This document shows positions 52,042-61,599 of a stretch of DNA of 64,000 nucleotides, one piece after another. The notes beneath the pieces are model-generated. The model saw only the letters and a program-made list of their open reading frames with translations. It was not told the DNA's origin and did no database searches. Position numbers and translations under genes: made by a program. Source of the DNA: Trifolium pratense. Its lineage: Eukaryota > Streptophyta > Magnoliopsida > Fabales > Fabaceae. The stretch covers positions 52,395,157-52,459,156 of the forward strand of contig NC_060059.1 of NCBI RefSeq assembly GCF_020283565.1, given 5' to 3'. Within the stretch, counting starts at the first letter, position 1. Each line of letters starts with the position of its first letter.

Positions 52042-53716
52042 TTCTAGCGGAACTCGTAGCAAGAATGTTCCATTGGTTGGTTGTCTTTCACTTGATGGTT
52101 CATCCTCAAAGAGGAGGAAGAGTGATAAAGATGGAAGCTTTGTTGATGAAAAGTTTTCAGAGGAATCTGATGAGAGTTGTGTTGGAATCAACAAGACGGA
52201 GATCATGGTTGTTTGGAAACCAACTTTTGATAGTAGCTGAGATTTAAATACATAATTACTAGGTGATCAAGAAGAGCCTAGGAAGGATTTATAAAGGTTG
52301 AGTATGTTTGAACCGAGTAGTCATTTCTTGGAAGGATTTGAGAAGCTTAGAAATAGAGGTGGAGCCTTGTAAACCGTTAGTGTTAGTTAACCACGGAATG
52401 AGAATGAGGTTATGAAGATATCATAATAAGATTAGCAAACTTTTGAAGTTATCAAGTGGCATATGATTGTACAAGTAGTAGAGTTATTCCAAGATGGAAG
52501 TGGGATAACAAATCGAAGAATTTCATAAGAAAGTTAGCCTTTGGAAACGTGTCGAGCACGAGTATTAGAGAGACGTAAGAAAGTGACTTATGTCAAGTAA
52601 GAATTTGCGGAAAGGACTATCTCACACATAAGTGATTGTTGTGTTTGGAAAATGTGTGTTGAGAATTTGGAAGTGATGCTTGAAGTAAGTATCAGAGATG
52701 TTTTGTAGCAATTGGAAAATTATTTATGGAATGGAAAAAGTCGGTGGAGACTAAGTGATGTTGGGAACATCGTATATGTTGGAGTAGTATAGTAATACTA
52801 TGTGGTAAGGAAATAAAATATTTTGGATATTTTCATCATGGACGATGAAATGATAGTTAGTCGACGAGTGACTTAAGGTAATATTTTGGATAAAAGTACC
52901 TCGACGGAAAAGTGACATTGGAAATGTCGTGTTAAGGAACCTAGAAATTTGGATAAGAGATTGTTTGGAAAATAAAACAGTTATGATGGGGTTCGACGCA
53001 ACGATTTGGGAATTGCGAAGGAGAAGAATTTGACGGTTGGAGATAATATATTTTTGGAATGTGTTAAGAACCTTGAGAAGTTGGACAACAAATGAGTGTA
53101 GAAGTTGTGCTACCGAATGAATGGTTGGAGTGAGATTCGACGCAGTTAAGAACTTATGGAATTTGAAAAGTTGTGAAGTATGCAACGGAAGGGTCTTTCG
53201 GAGTATTTTGGGTTAAGTGGTTTTGTTTTGGAGTGGTGCTGCGAGTACCGTAAGATGTTAAGTTGAAATTTTAAGTAGTTTGATAAGAATGATTTATACC
53301 GTTGTCACGATTGTTGACTATCTATCGACAAATCGAGGGATTAGCTATCCTTGATCTATTGTTGGTAGTAAACTTCATTGTGTAGATTGGAATAAACTGA
53401 TTTTGTCAGACTTGGTTTGTTTGGTATTTGAATGATTATTGGTGTGAATCCGGAAGAAGTGTTATTTTGACCGGAGATGGTATAAAGGAATACCGAGGGA
53501 AGTAAAATGATTCGGAAAAGTGACGTATAGGATTGCTTTGCCGCCATCATGGGCGAATTTGCATGAAGTGTTTTGTATGTTTTGGTTAAGGTAGTATGAG
53601 GAAACCCATTGGTTAGAATGTAAGTTGGAATTAGAAAGTCGGATGAGAGAGTTCATCCGAGGTTGTTCTTAGTCGAGTCATTTTCGAGGGCGAAAATATT
53701 TTAAGTGGGGGAGAAT
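52042..53716 (+). other. Degenerate 3' interior of the Gypsy element
   Basis: The first 200 bp hold a short Ser/Lys-rich frame (SSSKRRKSDKDGSFVDEKF) that would be continuous with 27495 before insertion; I do not recognise it. The rest is full of stops. The end carries an integrase C-terminal remnant (next entry) and the PPT-like AAGTGGGGGAGAAT at 53703-53716. Confidence 0.6.
53500..53672 (+). pseudogene. Remnant of a chromovirus integrase C-terminus
   Basis: Broken frames read VTYRIALPPSWANLHEVF (around 53520-53575) and LELESRMREF (around 53623-53652). They resemble the integrase GPY-type tail and terminal region of Tekay/Del elements (AYRIALPPSLANLH-like and ATWELESRMRE-like). The two parts are in different frames with stops between, so this is a dead remnant. 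It supports the lineage call made from the PBS. Confidence 0.72.
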
Positions 53717-56379
53717 TGTAACGACCCAAAATTTAGTATTCGTTATTTAATTATTTTATTACGCGAGGGCGTGATTTATAATTAAATTATTAAGCGGCGA
53801 ATAATCATTTAGCGCAAACGTAAGTTAATGAGCGAGAAGTTATGTTGTTTGGGCCTTTGGGCGTGGGATAGGCATTGGGCCTAAGCCAAGTGGGCTTGGA
53901 TCCATGAGAACAATGGGAGCTCTATAAGTAGCATAAGTTTGGGTGAATAGTCTCATAAGTTACAAATCCATGAGAAGTTCAAGAGCTTAGCTAGGGCAAG
54001 GAGCTCGTGGGAGAGAAAGAGAAGAGCAAGCTTGTGGATTCGTCGAGCTAAGGTACGAGAGTTAGATTACATATTCGTGAGTGATTCGAAAGAGGGGAGG
54101 ATGTCGATTCCTCCATTCCCAAACTCTTTCCACTCTATTTTCTTGTGGGTTTTGTGGGTGATTTTCTTAATGGAAAATGGATTCTTTTGATCCTAACATG
54201 TGTAGTGAACTCATGGTAGATGAGGTAAACAACTTTGGGGAGTTGAAAGTGGGTATATGTAGATGTTTGATCAATGATTTGCATGTTTTGTTAAACTTGC
54301 TTAAAATGCAAGAAATTGGTATGAATTTGTAAGTGTGACGTATGTGGGTGTTTGTGAGTGTTAATTAATGTTCATAGATACCATATATGTTTGAATTAGC
54401 TGTTTATAAGAATTTATAACATGTCTAGATGGATTTTTGAGTTGATTCAATGTTAAACCGCCTTATTGAAACTCAAGAACAGATATTTTTCTGGTGTAGT
54501 TCGCTAAGCGACCAGGAGTTCGCTGTAGCGAACATGTTCGCTGAAGCTCGCCAATGCTCGCCATGAGCAGGTGACTTCCTGGTGAGGTTCGCCATGTCTC
54601 GCTGAGGCTTCGCTTAGCGAAGGCCTCTGTGACAGCAATTTTTGTTGATGTTTGTAAGTGTAATTAGGCACTTGTAACATGGTTTAAGGGTATCCTTACA
54701 TGATTGTTGATACATGTTGATACTGTTAATGCTTATTGTTAATCGTTATGTGATTGATAAACGTGTATGCAATAAGTTGTAGTTCAAAGTGAGTATGTAT
54801 ATGTTTTAGCATTAATTTGCAATGATAAGAGAATGATGTATGTTTTATGACATAAGTGTTAATGAAACCTTGTGTGTATAAAAATGAGTATGCAGATAAT
54901 TATCATGTGAATAATTATGATTTGAGTGATAGGATATTGTGTTATCCTAATGTGTTAGATGTTGGAATTGTGTTTCCGCATCAGTGAATGAATAGCTTCG
55001 AGCTAGATAGCGTCATGTATTTGATGTGTTTAAAAGTAATCATGCATTCATGAATAATTGTGTTATGGGAATCATGTGAATTCCAATAATTGATGAAAAT
55101 GGTTTATGTTTATGAAAAGTGGTCGAAGATGGGATTATGTTATCCGAGATCTGGAACCCATATCCAAACATGATATAAAACTGTGTGACTCCTCTTTATG
55201 GGAGAGATGGTTGATGATAACCATATCCTACATGATATAAAACTGTTATTGAGCTTATCCAAGGGAGATAAGGTGGTTCGGTAAGTTCCGACGCATCCAA
55301 CAAGATTTAAAACTGGGTTCATCTTAAATGGGGTGAATAGCAGCATCCAACATGATGTAAAACTGGTTTGGTCCACCATTGGTGAGACGCTTATCCTGCA
55401 TGATGTAAAACTGCTGATGTAGAGTCCGTACATGACTATAATCTGAACAGTCCGTACATGACTGAAAACTGAACAGTCCGTCATGACTGAAATCTGAACA
55501 ATGTAAAATTGGTACCACATGCATTAGTCGTGTCTACGGATGACATGACATTGGATAATTGGCATTAGATGCATTAGGGTAAATGCACATGTACTTGATA
55601 ATTGTTATGTGACATTATCTGATTGGATTGTAATGTGTTTTTCGTATGTGTTAATCTTTGGTATTTACTAATTGTTTAATACTGTGATTGTTGCCATGTC
55701 TTGGTATGTGAGCAGAGTCCGTCATGACTATAAAATGAACAAGTGTAGAGTCCGTCATGACTATAAAATGAACAAGTGTAGAGTCCGTCATGACTATAAA
55801 ATGAACACTTTGGTAGTGTCCGAGAAGACGTGAAACTATATGATTGGTGTGTTTGTAAATGAATGATTAATTGGTAGTCGTATTTGACGATGTATGTGCG
55901 TGAGTTAGAAATGTATGATAGCGTGTGAAGTGTGTAGTATACTACTCACACTTATATTTATGTTTATGTTTTCTAACTCTCTGCTATGTGTAATTGCTGG
56001 ACCTTTGGGGGTCCAGGTTGACAGGTTATATGTTAGCCTCGTCCGAGTGCAATGGTGAAGCTCTGCTCTGATTGAGACACGGGAAAAAGGGGTTTTTATA
56101 TGTATATGCATGTAGTCCTCTTAGTATACTCTGTTGGTCTTAAGCTTTCATTTGAAAAGTATCCGTTTTGTATAACTAAGAACGCATCGTTCGATGCGAG
56201 GTTTTGTTTTTAGTTCATTCGAATATTTTACTAGATAAATGTATTAGTATTATCTTTGAATGAAGTTTGTGATATTCAAACCAGCGCTTTATAAATCAGA
56301 TTTTCAATTTTCCGCTGCGTATTTTCGAAAAAGATTTTATAAAGGCAGAGTTAATTAAATAACGGGTTTGGGTGTTACA
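53717..56379 (+). repeat. 3' LTR of the Gypsy element
   Basis: 2663 bp, the same length as the 5' LTR. Differences noticed include T/G near 54748, G/T near 55308, G/C near 55536 and two near 55654-55660. The 33-bp tandem array starts at 55715. Confidence 0.95.
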
Positions 56380-56380
56380 G

Positions 56381-56387
56381 TATAAAA
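56381..56387 (+). promoter_or_regulatory. Putative TATA box at the Gypsy insertion site
   Basis: TATAAAA overlaps the right-hand GTATA target duplication. Its position favours the ATG at 56437 rather than 56395, because a start site 25-35 bp downstream would fall after 56395. Confidence 0.5.
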
Positions 56388-56436
56388 CCGCCGTATGTGT
56401 ATAGTTGTGAAAAACACGTTTTCACAATTTCGCAAA

Positions 56437-56808
56437 ATGAGTGCTTCAAATCGGTCTGTTAATAACAATAGGGCGACATCTCATGCATTTTCAGTTAAGT
56501 TTCGCGGTAACGACGAGTTGTTCTGCGTTGACCTGTCGAACAATTTAACGACTATTCAAGCTCTTAAACGCCAGATCGAAGTCATGTATCGCTTCAAATA
56601 CGGCAGACAAATCAAAATAGAAAAAATTGCGTATTACGAATCGACAATCGATCTGGCCAGTGATAATGTCGGTGGATATGATGAGCAACCGCGAAAATAC
56701 GAGTGGAAGGAGTTGAAAAATGATGACGATGTGAACGACATGTTCAATGGGGTAGAAGTGGATCCGAAGTATCCACGTTTGTATGCTACCTTAGTAGTTA
56801 CAAACTGA
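56437..56808 (+). CDS. Small PB1-like (ubiquitin-fold) protein A, 123 aa
   Basis: The frame opens at 56395, but the ATG at 56437 (MSASNRSVNNNRATSHAF) suits the TATA box better. The sequence alternates short beta-like and helical segments: FSVKFRGNDELFCVDL, then ALKRQIEVMYRF, EWKELKNDDDVNDMF and LYATLVVTN. The ELKNDDDV acidic loop and overall pattern resemble PB1-type ubiquitin folds, and also the next gene, suggesting paralogues. Fold assignment is inference from pattern only. Such small proteins occur beside MULE/PMD genes in plants as far as I recall, with no established function. The Gypsy LTR lies immediately upstream and may have changed its expression. Confidence 0.6.
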   Translation: MSASNRSVNNNRATSHAFSVKFRGNDELFCVDLSNNLTTIQALKRQIEVMYRFKYGRQIKIEKIAYYESTIDLASDNVGGYDEQPRKYEWKELKNDDDVNDMFNGVEVDPKYPRLYATLVVTN

Positions 56809-57058
56809 AATTTGGTTATTCATGTTGTTGAATTCTCAGTTATGTTGTCGTTGCATTTTCGTTTACGTTATCGCTGATTTTTCAGTTATGTTGATGTTGA
56901 CTTTTTAATTAATGAATGCTTTTATGTTGCACATTTTTTATGCTCCATCTAAATTTTCTAAACGCTCGTCAAACGAATCAACACCCACCTACCGCATTTA
57001 AGCCCACCTAACTCCGTTAACTACCAATCCACCTCATTAACGCTCACCTACCGCCATA

Positions 57059-57526
57059 ATGTGCACCAAACCCATCTTTAAATTCACGTGTTTTGTTGAA
57101 TTCAACACTCGACAGAAAAAAAATAACGGGAAAATGGATGTCTCACTCACACAACGAATGAGATCTACTCTTGCGGCAGTTTACTTCGGCGATGGAAAAC
57201 CGCATTTGTTTCGAATAAATGACGGTGAAACGTTCGAAGGTCTGAAACAGCAGCTGTACCAACTGAATCGCACCGTCAACAACCCGAACGACAATAGAAC
57301 GGTATCAAATCTCCTGTATCGAAAGCCATCAATTGGTTCTGACGGACGCGTTGCTTTCACTCGTATGGCTGTTGAAAACAACGATGATGTTGAAACTATG
57401 TGTTCAATCTTCGAGCAGTACTCCTCCACGGGGCCTATCGAGCTAGATGTGACACTGACAAGATCAGTTGAAGCCATCCTTGCTTGTCTTGTTGGGCCGG
57501 AAGACCCAAATAGGCAAACTAAGTGA
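57059..57526 (+). CDS. Small PB1-like protein B, 155 aa (130 aa from the second ATG)
   Basis: The ATGs at 57059 and 57134 are in frame. The second (MDVSLTQRMRSTLAAVYF) begins the conserved-looking part and is probably the true start. Segments are HLFRINDGETFEGLKQQLYQL, then SNLLYRKPSIGSDGRVAFTR, MAVENNDDVETMCSIF and IELDVTLTRSVEAILACL. It parallels protein A in order: beta strands, LKxQ helix, NDDDV loop, last strand. Both resemble N-terminal modules of some plant MULE proteins, so this may be a detached transposon module. No enzyme motif. Intact. Confidence 0.62.
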   Translation: MCTKPIFKFTCFVEFNTRQKKNNGKMDVSLTQRMRSTLAAVYFGDGKPHLFRINDGETFEGLKQQLYQLNRTVNNPNDNRTVSNLLYRKPSIGSDGRVAFTRMAVENNDDVETMCSIFEQYSSTGPIELDVTLTRSVEAILACLVGPEDPNRQTK

Positions 57527-57659
57527 TGCGACCGTGTTGTTATCGTTTTGTTTTTTAATTTGCCTAAGTGTGTTTTCCTTTTCATCTTTGTTGTGATTTT
57601 TAGTTTGCCTAAGTGTGTTTCATTTTCTTGAAGTTATAGTTAATACTAGTCGGTGTAAT

Positions 57660-57915
57660 TTCAAAGATTTCGGTGAGATTGAATACCAAATTTTATTTCG
57701 GTAAAAGCATACCAAATTGTTCCCAGATTTCGGTATTTAGGTACCGAAATTTTGACTCGCTCACTGGAAATAGGTAGTTTCGGCAAAACTTTACCGAACT
57801 CGGTATTTCGGTAACTGAAACCCGAATATTACCCAGATTTCGGTAATATCCTCCCGAACTTTTCTCTGGCTCACTGTTTTAGTATGTTTCGGCAGAGTTT
57901 TACCGAAATATATCT
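57660..57915. repeat. TTCGGTA/TACCGAA palindromic array between the PB1-like and PMD genes
   Basis: Units such as ATTTCGGTATTTAGGTACCG, TTTCGGCAAAACTTTACCGA and TTTCGGCAGAGTTTTACCGA are separated by CTCACTGGAAATAGG and CTCACTGTTTTAG spacers. The spacers and palindromes match those of the MULE right end (9516-9815). Confidence 0.8.
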
Positions 57916-58181
57916 TTTCCCAACAAATGACTTTAAACTATGTATCACCCGTGGGATCATATCCACGCGAAATCACCTGTTCGGATATAATCGTATTTCA
58001 AATGAAATTCATACATTCCAATCCAAATCTAATAAAAAAACAAATTAAAATGGAAACCGCATTCAATATAAATCCATGTTCATACATCCCAAGCAAAACG
58101 AAATTATACGGACAAATTGTTCCATTGTACACGGTCGGTTTAAAAAAAAAATAAAACATAGCGAAAACAAAAAATAAAAAA
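57916..58181. other. 3' flank of the first PMD gene
   Basis: AT-rich, with no convincing gene. It includes the likely 3' UTR of the minus-strand PMD gene. Confidence 0.45.
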
Positions 58182-60436
58182 CTACAAGCTGCTTGTTCCG
58201 GCATCTTCCGTTGTTGTCTTCTTCTTCTTCTTCCTCTTCTTTGTTCCTTCACCCGAGTCTCTTTTCCTCTTCCGTCGCACCAAATATGCATCTACAGGCT
58301 CCAAATCAGTGTAGGCTTTTTCAATAACCACCAAAGCATCGGCCAAATTGAGTTGACCATCGAGCGCTTTCCTCAAATCCGCTCGAACCTTCTTAGTCAC
58401 TTCAGACACGTCGCATTCACCGCTCACGTTGTCCTCCTCAAGGTTAGCATGTGTTGGTGGATCCGCTTCAACCGGTGGCAATATCTTCGGATGAGAAACA
58501 CGGTATAACCATGGAATGTATCCGGGTACGGTATCAAATGCACGCACAACTTTTGGTCCTCGCATCTCCTCTGTCACATAGTTGGCAGTCAGGTAGGAAG
58601 CAAATGCATCAGCAATCGTAAACCGATTCATACCAGCCTTTGCAGATACATCAGGGTGCCTAGGGATAGACTGGACATGTCCGAATTGTCGGAGGACACG
58701 CTCTGGCAAGTGTGGATTGATAATAGCACTTCCACACATAATCCAACCAGTGTACCAACTGCTATCTTGAAAGGGTCTGGTTTGCCGGTGCTCCTCATAT
58801 GGGCAAAACACCACTTCATCCATGCGCATTGTATCCAATGCGGACCTATGCTCCCCTGGAAATTTTGGTCCTTTTAAAGGCAAAAATCTTGCCGCATAGG
58901 GATTGTCGTGGATGTATTTTGGATCAACAAAACGTCCACTAAAAGTTTTGAAATGCGCCATAATCCCGGCCTATTGAAAACACATGATATGGGTAAGTAA
59001 AATATTTAATTATAACAACCGATATTCAGTTAAAAGGCAAAACGCATTTTGAGTTTGTATGTATACCTGAAATAGACAATTATAACCACCATGATTTCCA
59101 CATCTCGGGCGGCTTGCAGCATCCAAGTAGTTGTACAGATATGCCAGCCCAGAAGCACCCCAATTCCATGTGTTAACTAAACTGAGGTCTCGCAAGTAGG
59201 TAAGAAAAATGACGTCCACGTACTGCATACTTTTGTTGGTGAAAATGGTTCACCGATCAAGTATAGCAGATAGCATCTAATGGTGCATTCCCTGAGGAAT
59301 TCAACATCTTCAGCAGGCTTCTTTAACCTTTCAGCTTTCAAGGCATCCCTCAAATTATCGATATACAAATCCTTCAACGTCTTAAACCCTATATGTGCTC
59401 CTTTCATTTTTTTAAACTCCTTCTTGCACTTATTGATAGGGAAGTTCAGATACTCTACGCACATCTCTTCACCATCTTCCTTTGTACATGACATTCCGTT
59501 GTGGTCGAGCATTTTTCCGGTAATCGGAATATGAAGCAATGAGGACACGTCGTCCAAGGTTATAGTCATCTCACCAATTGGAAGATGGAAAGTACCGGTC
59601 TCGGGATGCCATCGCTCTGCAAATGCTGTCAACAGCCCCCAATCGGTGTGATTGTAACTTGTCCGCCGCAAGGTTTCGAGTCCGGACGCATTAACGACAT
59701 TCCAAAACCACGAGTACTCTTTCGGACATATCTTGAATTTATTGATTTTTTTCCCGTTGTTCATTACCCTCAAATACCGGGATTGGAGCTGCAAAACATT
59801 ACACTTCATTACACTTCATAACAATCGACATCGAAAATAAATAGTGTTATCTGAATTGTAACTTACCTCTCCTTTCCACAACGGGACAACAACATGTTTT
59901 CCAAATCCCGGCAACAAAGACAAGTCAGACGGACCACCATCATAACATGTAACTGGTGGTGGTTTTACTCGTGGTGGGTTCCTTCCTTGTGTTACTCGCG
60001 TAACCTTTTTCCGTGGTTTTTTAGGTTCTGGTGGTGGTTGTTCAGACTCCTCTTCCTCCTCCATTTCCTCTTCCGTTTCGTCATCCACTTCTTCTACCCC
60101 TTCGTCCTCCCCCTCTTGATCCGCTTCCTCGTCAACTTCTTCTTCCCCATCATCATCCCCCTCTTTACCCGCTTCCTCGTCCGCTTCCTCCGCTTCCTCA
60201 TCCACTCCTTCCTCCCCTTCCTCTTCCCCTTCTTCAGAAAAATTTTCTTCCACGTCTTCATTCTCCTCTTGCGATTCTGCATCCTCCAGTCGAGGCTCAT
60301 CCGTCGTGGTTGAAACTGCTTTCCCTTTAGCTCGACTTGGAATTTTATCTACATTGACCGCAGCCTGTCTACGTGCAGAGCTATGTGCTTTGCTTGCACC
60401 GCCACGTCTTGTTCGGCCAACTTTGTCGTCCGTCAT
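58182..60436 (-). pseudogene. Plant mobile domain (PMD, MAIN-like) gene 1, with a one-base frameshift
   Basis: Three exons with GT/AG borders: 59867-60436, 59067-59788 and 58182-58970. Exon 1 starts MTDDKVGRTRRGGASKAHSS, then has a long Glu/Asp-rich tract and a basic KKPRKKVTRVTQGR segment. Exons 2 and 3 hold the PMD: TDWGLLTAFAERWHPETGTF, IGEMTITLDDVSSLLHIPI, NTWNWGASGLAYLYNYLDAA, PGYIPWLYRVSHP. Exon 2 is 722 nt, against 720 in PMD gene 2, and the frame shifts by one base near 59245-59255: coding switches from YLIGEPFSP to a frame starting MQYVDVIFL. A single-base deletion is the simplest reading. PMD proteins (Arabidopsis MAIN/MAIL1) act in genome silencing, and PMDs are also common in TEs. 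This copy is probably TE-derived and inactive. Confidence 0.87.
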
Positions 60437-60954
60437 GATTCCTACAAGAAAACAGTCACCATAAGTATCTACGAAATCAATACTCATCGGTTACTCATTC
60501 AAACAATTTTTATACATAAATCAATACTCATACAAGCATTTTGTCAAACACTACTCATACAAGCATTTTGTCAAACACTTGGTGCACATTAACAAGAATA
60601 CAAATCCAATTCATATGCCCTAAAATAAATTACCCTATACAAGTCCAATCATACAACCCCAAATTTAGTGGAATCAAAACAATAATCACGAGCATTATCA
60701 AATCAAAATAAAAAATAAAAATAAAAAGAAGGTTTTAAGTTTGAAAATGAGAGAGTTGAGTTTGAAATCTTACTTGTAGAGATGAGTTTGGTGACTATCA
60801 GAGAGAAATTGAATGATTAGAAGATAGAAATTGTCGCTCTACTGGTGAAACCTTCAATTTGCGATTGAAACCTCCAAAATCGCCCTAGCCTCTGTTACAA
60901 ACCGTTTTCGCGCAAATGGCGAAGGTTTTAAGTTTTTTCTAATATATTAGTTAG
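60437..60954 (-). promoter_or_regulatory. Upstream region of PMD gene 1
   Basis: AT-rich, with a 25-bp tandem duplication of ACTCATACAAGCATTTTGTC (60524-60575). Part of it resembles the upstream region of PMD gene 2 (TACATTTTGACAAACACTTAG near 63893), so the two genes were duplicated with their promoters. No clear TATA box assigned. Confidence 0.5.
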
Positions 60955-61375
60955 TTTCGGTAACTGCGAACCGAACTACAGCGTTTTCGGCAGTTGTTTA
61001 CCGAAATTCACACAGATTTCGGTAAATAGTCCCCGGAAATTTCATTGGTTCACTGGAATATGATCTGTTCGGCAGAAAACTACCGAAATGTATATTCGGT
61101 TACCAGGTACCGAAATCTACCCAGATATCGGTACGTGGATACTGAAATTTTCATTGGTTCACTGGAATTAGGTTGATTCGGCAGAAAACTACCGAAATGT
61201 ATATTTGGTTACCAGGTACCGAAATCTACCCAGATATCGGTACGTGGATACCGAAATTTTCATTGGTTCACTGGAATTAGGCTGATTCGGCAGAAAACTA
61301 CCGAAATGTATATTCGGTTACCATGTACCGATATATACCCAGATATCGGTAAATGGATACCGAAATGAATTGCAT
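60955..61375. repeat. 109-bp tandem array of TTCGGTA/TACCGAA palindromes between the PMD genes
   Basis: The phrase CCGAAATCTACCCAGATATC starts at 61110 and 61219, and a variant starts at 61328, a period of exactly 109 bp. Each unit carries ATATCGGTA..GATACCGAAAT, a TTGGTTCACTGGAATTAGG spacer and TTCGGCAGAAAACTACCGAA. The proximal part (60955-61109) is a diverged copy. Confidence 0.9.
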
Positions 61376-61599
61376 AATTTTCTTTTTTTTTTGGGTCTTG
61401 CACATTTATGTAACGTCATAAAATATCATAACATAGCTGAGTATTAGACACATCACATTAACGGAAATTAAAAAAAGGTAACGGATAATTAAACGTAGTC
61501 AAATACACCAAATTGTTGAAATCAAACTACATCCAAATTCGACAAATTTAAATAATAAAATTACATTAAACAACAACTGAGTTACAATATTAGCTAAGC
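61376..61599. other. 3' flank of PMD gene 2
   Basis: AT-rich, non-coding. Likely the 3' UTR of the minus-strand gene. Confidence 0.45.

Larger units (their letters stand above)
10102..56379 (+). mobile_element. Ty3/Gypsy (chromovirus, Tekay/Del-like) LTR element hosting nested insertions
   Basis: LTRs of 2663 bp at 10102-12764 and 53717-56379 start TGTAACGACCC and end GGTGTTACA. They are flanked by the 5-bp duplication GTATA at 10097-10101 and 56380-56384. PBS TGGTATCAGAGC follows the 5' LTR and a polypurine tract precedes the 3' LTR. Without nested elements only about 3 kb of interior remains (12765-13195, 23084-23378, 26919-27495, 52042-53716), with integrase C-terminus remnants but no intact gag or pol. 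It was therefore probably non-autonomous when it moved. I saw about five base differences between the LTRs, so insertion was recent. Lineage is inferred from the PBS and the integrase tail. Confidence 0.9.

Noticed and set aside
52500..53480. Possible reverse transcriptase or gag remnants in the Gypsy 3' interior
   Set aside because: Short phrases such as IPRWKWDN near 52485 look suggestive, but no ordered series of motifs could be traced through the stops.
60031..60330. Pro/Leu-rich and Arg/Lys-rich ORFs across 60031-60330
   Set aside because: They are alternative-frame readings of the Glu-rich low-complexity tract of PMD gene 1.
61110..61375. Regular direct repeats resembling a CRISPR array
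   Set aside because: The 109-bp units are repeated without unique spacers, the genome is a plant, and no cas genes exist; it is a tandem satellite-like array.
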